From Pseudomonas syringae (GTDB taxonomy: Bacteria; Pseudomonadota; Gammaproteobacteria; Pseudomonadales; Pseudomonadaceae): 64,000 nt of DNA. The notes beneath the pieces were generated by a model. That model was not told the DNA's origin, ran no database searches, and saw only the letters and a program-made list of their open reading frames with translations. This document shows, piece by piece, positions 8,495 to 17,120 of the stretch. The DNA is taken from the NCBI RefSeq assembly GCF_000737245.1, contig NZ_JPQU01000056.1, positions 1 to 64,000 of the forward strand, read 5' to 3'. Every line of letters starts with the position of its first letter. Position 1 is the stretch's first letter. Both the position numbers and the translations under genes were made by a program.

Positions 8495-9063
8495 ACACGC
8501 CCACTGTTCAGATCGTCCGCCCCGCGGGTGCCGGGCATGAAACCCTCTACGTGTTGCTGCTCTGCGCGGTGATTCTGCTGGTCGCAGGGGCCGTCGTCGG
8601 TTTGCACGGTGAAAGCCAGGACGTGCAAAGCGTTGCCGCCCACCAACTGGACGCCCGTCGTGACCTGACTGCCTCCGAGCAAGGTATCTATGCAGATCTG
8701 CGGGTGACCCTGGATGAAATCCACTTCCTCGCCGCGGAACAGCAAACCCCGGTGACCCCACAGCAGCTGGGCGATGAGGGCTTCGCGCCGTTTGCAGAGG
8801 ACGCCAGCTCGGTGAGCCGTGGCGCTCATGCCTGGCAAATGGTCGACAAGTCCTACCTTGGGCTAAGCCAGAACCCCACGGTGGCAGGCTCGTTTCTGTT
8901 GCGCCTCGGTAAGACCGATGACACCCAGGCCGACATCTGGATCAACCGCAGCCCATCCTTGGCGGCCAGCAACGACATCAGCGACGCGGCCCTCATCAAG
9001 GCCGGCTGGCAACAGGTCGTCGCCCAGTTCGACGCTGGCGTAACTCGCCATCAGAAGCATTGA
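8491..9063 (+). CDS. fpvK: FpvK-like single-pass membrane protein
   Basis: A 190-residue protein overlapping fpvJ by 4 nt. It has one transmembrane helix near the start (TLYVLLLCAVILLVAGAVVG, about residues 18-37) and a soluble periplasmic remainder with no motif I recognise. Order and size fit FpvK, an inner-membrane component of the iron-release complex with FpvG, FpvH and FpvJ. The stop overlaps an in-frame TTG that extends the next gene, but the better start of that gene is further on at 9099. Confidence 0.78.
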   Translation: MNTPTVQIVRPAGAGHETLYVLLLCAVILLVAGAVVGLHGESQDVQSVAAHQLDARRDLTASEQGIYADLRVTLDEIHFLAAEQQTPVTPQQLGDEGFAPFAEDASSVSRGAHAWQMVDKSYLGLSQNPTVAGSFLLRLGKTDDTQADIWINRSPSLAASNDISDAALIKAGWQQVVAQFDAGVTRHQKH

Positions 9064-9098
9064 CCCCACGCACTTATTTGAAAGAAGACTGCCTGCCC

Positions 9099-10025
9099 AT
9101 GCCCATTTTTTTGAAACGCCGACCGTTGTTGCGTGTTGTGCTGGTCGGCCTGCTGGCCACCCTGCTCGCGCCCATGGCCAATGCTGATGCCAAGCGCTTG
9201 CGCATCGGCATCACCCTGCACCCGTATTACAGCTACGTGAGCAATATCGTCGGCGACAAGGCCGAGGTCGTGCCTCTGATCCCGGCGGGTTTCAACCCCC
9301 ATGCTTACGAGCCTCGCGCGGATGACATCAAGCGCATCGGTTCGCTGGACGTGATCGTACTCAATGGTGTCGGCCACGATGATTTTGCCGACCGCATGAT
9401 CGAGGCCAGCGAGACACCGCAAATCCCGGTCATCGAAGCCAATCAGGACGTGCCGCTGCTGGCCGCCACCGGTGTTGCGGCCCGTGGCGCAGGCAAAGTG
9501 GTCAACCCCCATACCTTCCTGTCCATCAGCGCCTCGATTGCCCAAGTCAATAACATCGCCCGCGAACTGGGCAAGCTCGACCCGGACAACGCCAAGACCT
9601 ACACCACCAATGCCCGTGCCTACGGCAAACGCCTGCGTCAGATGCGTGCGGACGCCCTGGCCAAGCTGACCAAAGCGCCGAATGCCGACCTGCGCGTGGC
9701 CACGGTGCACGCTGCCTACGATTACCTGCTGCGCGAGTTCGGCCTGGAAGTCACGGCCGTGGTAGAACCCGCCCACGGTATCGAGCCAAGCCCCAGCCAG
9801 TTGAAGAAAACCATCGATCAATTGCGCGAACTGGATGTGAAGGTGATTTTCTCGGAGATGGATTTCCCGTCCACCTACGTTGAAACCATCCAGCGCGAAT
9901 CCGGGGTCAAGCTCTATCCGCTGTCACACATTTCCTATGGCGAATACACCGCCGATAAATACGAGAAGGAAATGGCTGGCAATCTGGACACTGTGGTTCG
10001 GGCGATTCAGGAGGCCGGTGCATGA
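9099..10025 (+). CDS. fpvC: FpvC-like periplasmic metal-binding protein (ZnuA/TroA family)
   Basis: Substrate-binding protein of the FpvCDEF ABC transporter, thought to accept iron freed from pyoverdine. From ATG 9099 (MPIFLKRRPLLRVVL) a signal peptide runs to about residue 30 (PMANADA); the upstream TTG at 9060 would put 13 poor residues in front of it. Metal-ligand histidines typical of cluster A-I binding proteins are visible: H41 (ITLHPYYSY), H68 (FNPHAYEPR), one in VVNPHTFLS and one in TVHAAYDYL. The mature domain is about 278 residues. The family also contains zinc and manganese binders; the neighbours decide the call. Confidence 0.85.
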   Translation: MPIFLKRRPLLRVVLVGLLATLLAPMANADAKRLRIGITLHPYYSYVSNIVGDKAEVVPLIPAGFNPHAYEPRADDIKRIGSLDVIVLNGVGHDDFADRMIEASETPQIPVIEANQDVPLLAATGVAARGAGKVVNPHTFLSISASIAQVNNIARELGKLDPDNAKTYTTNARAYGKRLRQMRADALAKLTKAPNADLRVATVHAAYDYLLREFGLEVTAVVEPAHGIEPSPSQLKKTIDQLRELDVKVIFSEMDFPSTYVETIQRESGVKLYPLSHISYGEYTADKYEKEMAGNLDTVVRAIQEAGA

Positions 10026-10786
10026 CCATTGCTGAAAAAATCGCCCTCACGGGTAACGGCCCCGGCGTGGAGTTTGCCGACGTCAGTCTGACCTTGGGTC
10101 GCACGGCGATTCTTGACCACGTCAACTTCAAGGTCCGGGCGGGCAGCATCCATGCGCTAGTCGGGCCCAACGGTGGCGGCAAGAGTTCGCTGATCAAAAC
10201 CCTGCTCGGGCAGATGCCGCATCAGGGTCAGCTCAGCCTGCAATGGCCTGACGCGCCGGGTGTGATCGGCTACGTGCCCCAGGCGCTGGAATTCGACCGA
10301 GGCTTGCCGATGACGGTGGATGACTTCATGGCCGCCATGTGCCAGCGGCGTCCGGCGTTTCTGGGCTTGTCGCGGCGTTATGCCGGGGCGATTGGCGATG
10401 CCCTGGAGCGGGTCGGCATGCAGGACAAACGCAAACGGCGCATGGGTGCCTTGTCTGGCGGCGAACGCCAGCGGGTGTTGTTGGCACAAGGGCTGATTCC
10501 TGCTCCGCAACTGCTGGTACTCGACGAGCCCATGTCCGCTCTTGATGAAGCCGGCATTCAGGTGTTCGAACGTCTACTGATTGACTGGCGTCAGGCGGGA
10601 ATCACCGTGTTATGGATCGAGCACGACCTGGAGGCCGTCAAGCGGCTTGCCGACCAGGTCACCGGCCTTAACCGCAGAGTGCTGTTCGACGAATCTGCCG
10701 CCACGGCCCTGACCCCTGACCGACTGTTGACCCTTTTCTCAGCTCATCCGCGTGTCGCCGATGCCAGTTTCGGGAGTGCTGCGTGA
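10022..10786 (+). CDS. fpvD: FpvD-like ABC transporter ATPase
   Basis: ATP-binding subunit of the metal ABC transporter, 254 residues, overlapping fpvC by 4 nt. Walker A GPNGGGKSS (residues 48-56), Q-loop in GYVPQ, signature LSGGERQRV, Walker B LLVLDEPMSALD and switch His in WIEHDLE are all intact, so it should hydrolyse ATP. It would sit on the cytoplasmic face with FpvE. It belongs to the ZnuC/MntB-like group. Confidence 0.9.
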   Translation: MTIAEKIALTGNGPGVEFADVSLTLGRTAILDHVNFKVRAGSIHALVGPNGGGKSSLIKTLLGQMPHQGQLSLQWPDAPGVIGYVPQALEFDRGLPMTVDDFMAAMCQRRPAFLGLSRRYAGAIGDALERVGMQDKRKRRMGALSGGERQRVLLAQGLIPAPQLLVLDEPMSALDEAGIQVFERLLIDWRQAGITVLWIEHDLEAVKRLADQVTGLNRRVLFDESAATALTPDRLLTLFSAHPRVADASFGSAA

Positions 10787-11685
10787 TGGATTACGAGCAG
10801 TTTCGACTTTTCATTCAAGGTCTGGCGTCGTCGGGCTATCTGCCTGAGGCGCTGGCCTACGGTTTTGTGGTCAATGCCTTACTGGCGGGTTTGCTGATCG
10901 GACCGGTGCTGGGCGGTCTGGGCACCCTGGTGGTGGTCAAGCGTTTTGCCTTCTTCTCCGAAGCGGTCGGTCACGCAGCATTGACCGGCGTGGCCATCGG
11001 TATCCTCCTGGGTGAACCCTATACCAGCCCTTACGGCGCGCTGTTTGGCTATTGCCTGCTGTTCGGCATCGTTCTGAATTACCTGCGCAATCGCACCGGC
11101 CTGGCACCTGACACGTTGATCGGCGTCTTCCTCTCGGTGTCGTTGGCCTTGGGCGCGAGCCTGCTGCTGACGCTGGCAGGCAAGATCAACGTGCACATTC
11201 TGGAGAACGTGCTGTTTGGCTCGGTGTTAACCGTCAACGGCAGCGACCTGCTGGTCCTGGCGGTGGTGGGCACGCTGGTCATGGGCCTGAGTTTGCCGTT
11301 GTACAACCGCATCATGCTCGCCAGTTTCAATCCGCAACTGGCGGCCGTGCGCGGCGTGGCGGTCAAGACGCTGGATTACCTGTTCGTGATTCTGGTGACC
11401 CTGATCACGGTCGCCTCGGTCAAAGTCATCGGCGCGATTCTGGTGGGGGCCTTGTTGGTCATTCCCGCCGCCGCTGCACGTTTGCTGAGCCAATCGCTCA
11501 AAGGCTTCTTCTGGATTTCCGTGGCCATTGCCACCTTCAGCACCCTGTGCGGCATTCTGCTGCCCATCGTCTTCGACCTGCCCGTACCGTCCGGTGCCGC
11601 GATCATTCTGGTTGCCGGCATGGCCTTCGCCCTGGCCGCGATTGCCCGTGGCACGGTGCCAAGCCTCAAAGGGAATATTGGATAA
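10786..11685 (+). CDS. fpvE: FpvE-like ABC-3 family metal permease
   Basis: Multi-spanning permease (299 residues, eight to nine hydrophobic segments) of the ZnuB/TroC family, the membrane channel for FpvC and FpvD. I start it at ATG 10786, which shares one base with the fpvD stop (TGATG); a GTG at 10783 is the only alternative and adds one residue. Typical family blocks include VVVKRFAFFSEAVGHAALTG near residue 45 and VKVIGAILVGALLVIPAAAA near 210. Confidence 0.9.
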   Translation: MDYEQFRLFIQGLASSGYLPEALAYGFVVNALLAGLLIGPVLGGLGTLVVVKRFAFFSEAVGHAALTGVAIGILLGEPYTSPYGALFGYCLLFGIVLNYLRNRTGLAPDTLIGVFLSVSLALGASLLLTLAGKINVHILENVLFGSVLTVNGSDLLVLAVVGTLVMGLSLPLYNRIMLASFNPQLAAVRGVAVKTLDYLFVILVTLITVASVKVIGAILVGALLVIPAAAARLLSQSLKGFFWISVAIATFSTLCGILLPIVFDLPVPSGAAIILVAGMAFALAAIARGTVPSLKGNIG

Positions 11686-12597
11686 ATGCTGCGTACATTG
11701 ACTTTCGCTCTGGCCATCACCGGCCTGTTTACCTGCACGGCTCAAGCGGCTCCCGCGACCGCCGACAGCAAAACGCCGGTACGAGTGCTGGCCAGCCTGC
11801 CCATCACCTTCGGCTTGGGGCAGATTCTGCTCAAGGACAGCGGCGTGGTGCTCGAACGTGCCGCTGCAGCCAACTTGCCCGGTTCACGGCAGACCGCATA
11901 CTTCACCGGTCGTGGCGCTGATGCCCTACGCAAACTGGCGGTGGATGCGGACGCCGTGATCGGCTTGCGTTCGGTCTGGGCAGATGATCCGCTCTACCCC
12001 AACGCGCGGCGCAGCAACATTCGCATTGTCGAGATCGACGCCGCACGTCCGGTGGATGGCAGCTTGCCGGGCATTGCCGTGCAACCGGGCCAAGGGATCG
12101 ATGGTTTGAACAGCCAGCCCTGGCTGTCCAGCAACAACATGGGGCGTATGGCCGACGTCATGGCCGCCGATCTGGTGCGCCTGGCGCCCGCGGCCAAACC
12201 GCGGATCGAAAGCAATCTGGCGAGCCTCAAGCAGCAACTGCTCAAATTAACGGCTGACAGCGAAGCGAGTCTGGCCAGTGCCGACAACTTGAGTGTGGTC
12301 AGCCTCTCCGACCGCTTGAGCTATTTGATCGGCGGCCTGAATCTGGAGCTGATTGACACGCAGTTGCTGACCGACGAGCAGTGGACACCTGAAGCCATAC
12401 AGAAACTGACCGAGACTTTAAAGGCCAACGATGTCGCGTTGGTACTCGACCACCGCCAACCGCCAGAGCCGGTAAAGGCGGCGATTACGGCAGCGGGCAG
12501 CAAACTGTTGGTCGTGACCGAGGATGGCGAAGACCCGGTGGCAGAGTTGCAGGGCAATATCGGGCGGGTGACGCAGGCGTTGGTTGGGAAGAAGTAA
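11686..12597 (+). CDS. fpvF: FpvF-like second periplasmic binding protein
   Basis: A 303-residue exported protein (signal peptide FALAITGLFTCTAQA, cleavage near residue 20) with the fold pattern of ABC solute-binding proteins. In P. aeruginosa FpvF pairs with FpvC; together they interact with the transporter and with pyoverdine. No lipobox. It directly follows fpvE without a gap and closes the operon; no strong terminator follows, but a REP doublet lies at 12660-12755. Confidence 0.83.
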   Translation: MLRTLTFALAITGLFTCTAQAAPATADSKTPVRVLASLPITFGLGQILLKDSGVVLERAAAANLPGSRQTAYFTGRGADALRKLAVDADAVIGLRSVWADDPLYPNARRSNIRIVEIDAARPVDGSLPGIAVQPGQGIDGLNSQPWLSSNNMGRMADVMAADLVRLAPAAKPRIESNLASLKQQLLKLTADSEASLASADNLSVVSLSDRLSYLIGGLNLELIDTQLLTDEQWTPEAIQKLTETLKANDVALVLDHRQPPEPVKAAITAAGSKLLVVTEDGEDPVAELQGNIGRVTQALVGKK

Positions 12598-12659
12598 CAG
12601 GCTGCACTCCATCGTCGGAATGCAGCCCAGACCAAGCACCGTTCCTGGGTCCGTGATTA

Positions 12660-12755
12660 CCTGTGGGAGCGAGCTTGCTCGCGAAGAGGGCGGGACATCC
12701 AATATATTTCTGATGACAGGGAAATTGCTTTCGCGAGCAAGCTCGCTCCCACAGG
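12660..12755. repeat. REP doublet
   Basis: CCTGTGGGAGCGAGCTTGCT at the left and AGCAAGCTCGCTCCCACAGG at the right form a 20+ bp fold-back around an A+T-rich middle. It lies between convergent fpvF and the oxygenase gene. Confidence 0.88.
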
Positions 12756-12864
12756 AGTCTATTGCGGCTCGAGTCATGCGGGGTTGCAGCGAACCTAGAA
12801 TTTCACAATTACCCCGCCCCTAAGGGAGCGCGGCCTGTGCAAAAAAAGGCGCCGCATTGTTTTT

Positions 12865-13827
12865 CTACTGCGCCTTCTTCCGATAAGCCATCGAATCATC
12901 AATCCGTTTGAGGATGTAATCCCCCGCCGCCACGGCCGGATACAGACTGGCATCCGGTTCAACACCCAGATCACAGGGGTCAACCATTGCGCTATAGGTC
13001 GGGTCGTAAAAGGTTGCGATGGAATAGCGCTCGTGCCCGGATTTATTGATCACCCGGTGCAAGGTTGAACGAAAGCGGTCGTTGGACCAACGGGCCAACA
13101 GATCCCCGACATTGACCACCAGACTGCCGTGAATCGGCGTGGCATCGATCCAGTCGTTCGTGCCCAAATCGCGAACCTGCAAGCCGCCGCTGTCATCCTG
13201 ATACAACAGGGTGATGCAGCCGTAATCGGTATGCGGCGCCACCCCAAACTGGTCGGTCTCGGCCATGGGTGGGTGTGGTGGGTAATACACCATCTGCGTG
13301 CGCTGCAGTCGCTTGTCGTATTTTGCGGTGAAGAAGTCTTCGTCGATGCCCAGGCCTGCTGCCACCGCCTTCAACAAATCCGCCCCGGCAACCGCGATCG
13401 CGGCGTAATACTCGTCCAAGGCGTCGCGCAGTTCAGGCATAAACGCTGGCCACTGGTTCGGCCCACGCAGCGCCTCGCCGGCCAGCACATTTGCATCGTC
13501 TTCCGGCAATTCCAGGCCTATGCTGAAAAACTCTTTGTGGTCAGGCCGAGTCGCTTCGTACATCAGCGCCCCGCCCAGGGCATGCCAACCTCGGTGCCGT
13601 TTGTTGACGGCTACCTGGCGCTTGGTTTCCACGGGATAGGCGAAAAATGTTTTTGCGGCGGCCATGGCCCGGTCGATCACTGCCTGCGGCACGCCGTGGT
13701 TGGTGATATAGAAAAAGCCGCTCTCACTGCATGCCTCGCGAATGGCCGCACCGACCCGCTGGATGCTGGCGGGATCACCTTGATGGACGCCGGTCATATC
13801 GATCAAGGGTAGACGAGTCTCGGTCAT
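12865..13827 (-). CDS. isopenicillin-N-synthase-family Fe(II)/2-oxoglutarate-dependent oxygenase
   Basis: A 320-residue cytoplasmic dioxygenase with the DIOX_N domain (residues 5-120) and the double-stranded beta-helix core. Iron ligands are H199-x-D201 (APHTDYG) and H257 (LHRV); R267-x-S269 (RYS) is the 2-oxoglutarate-binding pair. Start ATG 13827 has a strong AAAGGAG Shine-Dalgarno; an upstream in-frame start at 13872 would extend across the operator. The relatives hydroxylate or desaturate small amino acid-like compounds, and the substrate here is unknown. It is divergent from the ammonia-lyase gene and has the same kind of promoter (sigma-54) and operator, so I place it in that pathway. 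Confidence 0.9.
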   Translation of the reverse strand: MTETRLPLIDMTGVHQGDPASIQRVGAAIREACSESGFFYITNHGVPQAVIDRAMAAAKTFFAYPVETKRQVAVNKRHRGWHALGGALMYEATRPDHKEFFSIGLELPEDDANVLAGEALRGPNQWPAFMPELRDALDEYYAAIAVAGADLLKAVAAGLGIDEDFFTAKYDKRLQRTQMVYYPPHPPMAETDQFGVAPHTDYGCITLLYQDDSGGLQVRDLGTNDWIDATPIHGSLVVNVGDLLARWSNDRFRSTLHRVINKSGHERYSIATFYDPTYSAMVDPCDLGVEPDASLYPAVAAGDYILKRIDDSMAYRKKAQ

Positions 13828-13845
13828 GCTGACTCCTTTGTGGCG

Positions 13846-13859
13846 GCGGTATATACAGG
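13846..13859 (-). promoter_or_regulatory. HutC-like operator upstream of the oxygenase
   Basis: GCGGTATATACAGG matches 12 of 14 bases of the perfect palindrome CCTGTATATACAGG found at 14238-14251. It contains most of the TGTA-N2-TACA core known for HutC of P. fluorescens. It lies between the sigma-54 promoter at 13879-13895 and the gene start, so bound repressor would block initiation or early elongation. Confidence 0.7.
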
Positions 13860-13878
13860 TTCTGATTTTCAAGGATCA

Positions 13879-13895
13879 AGCATTTAATGTGCCGG
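13879..13895 (-). promoter_or_regulatory. sigma-54 (-24/-12) promoter of the oxygenase
   Basis: On the minus strand the sequence is CCGGCACATTAAATGCT: GG and GC are separated by exactly 10 nt and GGCAC is perfect for the -24 element, with ATGC at -12. Transcription would start near 13868, about 40 nt before the ATG. Confidence 0.7.
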
Positions 13896-13928
13896 GCTAG
13901 GGCGCAAAGATGCATCGCTCGCCGGTTT

Positions 13929-14021
13929 TTGTGGGAGCGAGCTTGCTCGCGAAGAGGCTGTAATGCTCAAGTATCTCTTTGAACTAGAACACCGCCTTCG
14001 CGAGCAAGCTCGCTCCCACAA
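13929..14021. repeat. REP doublet in the divergent region
   Basis: TTGTGGGAGCGAGCTTGCTC and its complement GAGCAAGCTCGCTCCCACAA form a fold-back. It sits between the oppositely oriented promoters of the oxygenase and the ammonia-lyase and separates them physically. Confidence 0.87.
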
Positions 14022-14217
14022 GTCCATCATTTGCTGCGCGAGCAGGCGGCATCTGAACGGTGGCTCTACTACAGCAGAAAAATTTGGGACACAACGTTTC
14101 CAGATGCCCCAGCATTGGGCGGCCAGACCGCAAATGGTGCAACTTTAGGTGACAGGAGTGGGTTATGCAGGCATCGAGGCATCGAGCAATCCCTCGGCCC
14201 GCAGAGAAATTATTTGC

Positions 14218-14234
14218 TTGGCCCGGCTTTTGCT
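14218..14234 (+). promoter_or_regulatory. sigma-54 (-24/-12) promoter of the ammonia-lyase operon
   Basis: TTGGCCCGGCTTTTGCT has GG at 14220-14221 and GC at 14232-14233 with 10 nt between, and TTGC intact in the -12 element. The expected start, about 14245, falls inside the operator at 14238-14251. Confidence 0.78.
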
Positions 14235-14237
14235 CTA

Positions 14238-14251
14238 CCTGTATATACAGG
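14238..14251. promoter_or_regulatory. HutC-like operator of the ammonia-lyase operon
   Basis: CCTGTATATACAGG is a perfect 14-bp palindrome that contains TGTA-N2-TACA, the recognition core described for HutC in P. fluorescens. It overlaps the predicted transcription start, a position suited to repression. A HutC-family repressor is encoded at 21830-22567 in the same island. Confidence 0.8.
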
Positions 14252-14335
14252 ATGATATGACCTTCGCTTCTGAAACGGTGTCAGCTCAAAAATCGTCGCC
14301 AGAATTACCCAATTAATCAAAGCAGGAATTGCGCT

Positions 14336-15865
14336 ATGCCTTCACCACTTGTACTCATTCCAGGCCAGTTCGACCTCGACCAATTGCGCGCCATTTATCA
14401 GCAGCAAAGCCCATTCGAGCTTGATCCTGGCGCCCGAGAAGTGGTGGATGCCAGCACACGTACCGTCAACGAAATCATCGCCAACCAACGCACCGTGTAC
14501 GGGATCAACACCGGTTTCGGCCTGCTGGCGCGCACCTCGATTCCCACCGAGTCACTGGCCAAACTGCAACGTAACCTGTTGCTGTCCCATTGCACCGGGA
14601 CTGGCCCTTTGCTGGATGACGCCAGTGTCGCGCTGATCATGGCCCTGAAGGTCGGGTCGCTGGCCCGGGGTTTCTCCGGGATTCGCTGGGACGTGATTCA
14701 AGCGATCAGTGCGCTGTACGCCGCCAAGGTCTATCCGTGCATTCCGTCCCAGGGTTCGGTCGGTGCCTCGGGCGACCTGGCCCCCTTGGCGCATATGTCG
14801 GCTGTGCTGATCGGCGTGGGTCGGGTGCGCCATGAAGGCCGGGAAATGGACGCGGTGGAAGGCCTCGCCCTTGCTGGCCTTGAGCCCATGGTGCTGGGCC
14901 CGAAAGAGGGCCTGGCGCTGATCAATGGCACCCAGGTGTCTACTGCGCTGGCACTGCGCGGCCTGTTCGCCACCGAAAAGCTGTTCACCGCCGCAGTGGT
15001 AGCGGGCAGCCTCAGCGTTGAAGCCCTGAAAGGCTCCGACGTTCCCTTCGATCCACGTATTCAGGCGGTGCGAGGCCAGCCGGGTCAGATTGACGTGGCC
15101 CAGTTGTATCGCGAGCTGTTGGCCACCAGCGAGATCCGCACTTCACACATCAATTGCGGCCGTGTGCAGGACCCTTACTCCCTACGTTGCCAGCCCCAAG
15201 TGATGGGCGCCTGCCTGGATCACATGCGCTTTGCCGCCGGTGTATTCATGCGTGAAGCCAACGCTGTTTCAGATAATCCGCTGGTGTTCAGCGCCGATGG
15301 CGATGTGTTGTCCGGCGGTAATTTTCATGCCGAGCCAGTGGCCATGGCTTCTGATGTGCTTGCCTTGGCGATTTCGGAAATCGGCGCACTCTCGGAGCGC
15401 CGCATTGCGCAACTGGTCGATCCTGCCCTGTCAGGCCTGCCGGCGTTTCTGGTCAAGGAAGGCGGGCTCAATTCCGGCTTCATGATTGCCCAGGTCACTG
15501 CCGCTGCGCTGGCTTCCGAAAACAAGACCCTGGCCCATCCTGCCTCGGTGGACAGCCTGCCGACCTCCGCCAATCAGGAAGACCATGTGTCCATGGCGAC
15601 GTTTGCGGCACGCCGTTTGCTGGATATGGCGGGTAACAGCAGCGCCGTAGTGGCGATCGAACTGCTCGGTGCCGCACAAGGGGTAGATTTGCACGCTCCA
15701 TTGCACACCTCGGAAAAACTCAGCGAAGTGCTGGAAATGATCCGCAGCGAAGTCCCCCACTACGACGAAGACCGCTATTTCGCTCCGGATATCGCCGCTG
15801 CACGGGCCTGGGTCGAAGGCGGCGCGTTTGCCCGTTGGCTGCCTTTTGAGCGCTTGTACGGCTGA
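14336..15865 (+). CDS. histidine ammonia-lyase-like enzyme (MIO family)
   Basis: Non-oxidative deaminase of the HAL/PAL family, 509 residues. The self-processing triad A144-S145-G146 in GSVGASGDLAPLAHM forms the MIO electrophile; Y55 (VYGINTGFG) is the catalytic tyrosine; the selectivity pair S84-H85 (LLLSHCTG) matches histidine lyases rather than tyrosine or phenylalanine lyases. Predicted reaction: L-histidine, or a close analogue, to urocanate plus ammonia. The ATG has AGCAGGAAT upstream. Unlike a normal hut operon, no urocanase, imidazolonepropionase or formimidoylglutamase follows; instead two hydroxyacid dehydrogenases do. It may be a second HutH in a genome with a full hut locus elsewhere, or act on a modified substrate. 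Confidence 0.88.
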   Translation: MPSPLVLIPGQFDLDQLRAIYQQQSPFELDPGAREVVDASTRTVNEIIANQRTVYGINTGFGLLARTSIPTESLAKLQRNLLLSHCTGTGPLLDDASVALIMALKVGSLARGFSGIRWDVIQAISALYAAKVYPCIPSQGSVGASGDLAPLAHMSAVLIGVGRVRHEGREMDAVEGLALAGLEPMVLGPKEGLALINGTQVSTALALRGLFATEKLFTAAVVAGSLSVEALKGSDVPFDPRIQAVRGQPGQIDVAQLYRELLATSEIRTSHINCGRVQDPYSLRCQPQVMGACLDHMRFAAGVFMREANAVSDNPLVFSADGDVLSGGNFHAEPVAMASDVLALAISEIGALSERRIAQLVDPALSGLPAFLVKEGGLNSGFMIAQVTAAALASENKTLAHPASVDSLPTSANQEDHVSMATFAARRLLDMAGNSSAVVAIELLGAAQGVDLHAPLHTSEKLSEVLEMIRSEVPHYDEDRYFAPDIAAARAWVEGGAFARWLPFERLYG

Positions 15866-15876
15866 TCGCCCCTCGC

Positions 15877-15900
15877 GTCGGCGCAAATTCATGCGCCGAC
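15877..15900 (+). terminator. hairpin between ammonia-lyase and dehydrogenase genes
   Basis: Perfect 9-bp stem GTCGGCGCA / TGCGCCGAC with a 6-nt loop starts 12 nt after the stop codon; a T-rich stretch (CTTTTCTTTTCC) follows 8 nt later. It may be a partial terminator or an RNA-processing point inside the operon. Confidence 0.5.
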
Positions 15901-15934
15901 AGCGCTGCTTTTCTTTTCCTCACTAAGGAACCGC

Positions 15935-17116
15935 ATGCGCAGGTATCACAACGGCCCGGATTTTCGCCGGGCCCACAGCATCGCCGAACTGGCCGACATG
16001 GCCCGACGTCGGCTTCCCCACTTCGCCTGGGAGTACCTGGAGGGCGGCGCTGAAGAAGAGCTGACCCTCAAGCGCAATCGCCAGGCGTTTTCTGATATCG
16101 CGCTGCTGCCCAGCACCTTGGTGCCCTACGCCAACCTCAAGACTCGGCGGACAGTCTTCGGCCGCGAGCTGCCGCTGCCCATGGCTATCGGCCCCACCGG
16201 CTACAACGGCATGCTGTACAAGGACGCTGACATTCATCTGGCCCGCGCCGCCACTGAACGTGGCCTGCCGTTCACCTTGAGCACGGTCTCCACCAGCTCC
16301 ATGGAGCAAGTGGTGGCCGCCGTTCCCGACGTCAATCTGTGGTTGCAACTGTATTGCCTGCGTGATCCGGCCATTCAGGAGGATATGCTGAAACGCGCCA
16401 GCGCCGTGGGTTGCCAGACGCTGCTACTGACCAGCGATGCCGCGTTGCTCGGTAACCGGGAATGGGACAAACGCAACTTCACCCGCCCGCGCGCCCTCAG
16501 CCTGAGGAATAAAATCGATGTGCTGTGCCATCCGCGCTGGCTCTATCAGGCGCTTTGGCCCAAGGGCATGCCGAGCCTGGCCAATATCGAACGTTATCTG
16601 CCGCCCGAGCAGCGCAATGCCAGCGGCGGCGCGCATTTCATGGGCGCACAAATGGACACCGAGCTGGACTGGGAGGCGCTCGCCCGCTTGCGTGATCGCT
16701 GGCCTCAGCGTCTGGTGCTCAAAGGAGTGATGCATCCCGCCGACGCGGAAAAAGCCGTGGCACTGGGCCTCGATGGCATCGTCATCACCAATCACGGGGG
16801 ACGACAACTGGACGGCGCTCCGGCCAGCATCGATTGCCTGCCCGCCATCGCCGCTGTGGCCAAGGGCAAATTGACCCTGTTACTGGACAGTGGAATCCGC
16901 CGCGGCACGGACATTATCAAAGCCTGTGCGCTGGGTGCCGATGCGGTCTTGCTGGGTCGTTCCACCTTGTACGGCGTTGCCGTCGGTGGTCAGGCAGGTG
17001 CCGGGCATGCTCTGGATCTGTTGGCCGAGGAACTGCGCTTGTCTCTGTATCTATTGGGCCGCCCGGACATATCCGCGTTGCGTGCGGACTTTTCTCCAAC
17101 CTGCACGGTGAGCTGA
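15935..17116 (+). CDS. FMN-dependent L-2-hydroxyacid dehydrogenase
   Basis: Member of the L-lactate / (S)-mandelate dehydrogenase and glycolate oxidase family (393 residues, TIM barrel). The catalytic histidine and substrate arginine are in NHGGRQLDGAPASIDCLP (about residues 286-303) and the FMN-phosphate loops DSGIRRGTDIIKACALGADA and LLGRS follow. It oxidises an L-2-hydroxyacid to the 2-oxoacid. In this operon, between an ammonia-lyase and a D-type dehydrogenase, an aryl- or imidazolyl-lactate is a sensible substrate, but that is inference. An AAGGAA Shine-Dalgarno precedes the ATG. Confidence 0.9.
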   Translation: MRRYHNGPDFRRAHSIAELADMARRRLPHFAWEYLEGGAEEELTLKRNRQAFSDIALLPSTLVPYANLKTRRTVFGRELPLPMAIGPTGYNGMLYKDADIHLARAATERGLPFTLSTVSTSSMEQVVAAVPDVNLWLQLYCLRDPAIQEDMLKRASAVGCQTLLLTSDAALLGNREWDKRNFTRPRALSLRNKIDVLCHPRWLYQALWPKGMPSLANIERYLPPEQRNASGGAHFMGAQMDTELDWEALARLRDRWPQRLVLKGVMHPADAEKAVALGLDGIVITNHGGRQLDGAPASIDCLPAIAAVAKGKLTLLLDSGIRRGTDIIKACALGADAVLLGRSTLYGVAVGGQAGAGHALDLLAEELRLSLYLLGRPDISALRADFSPTCTVS

Positions 17117-17120
17117 AGCC

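Noticed and set aside
14336..15865. Tyrosine or phenylalanine ammonia-lyase
   Set aside because: The selectivity pair is Ser-His (LLLSHC) as in histidine lyases, and a HutC-like repressor and operator accompany it. A modified histidine substrate remains possible.
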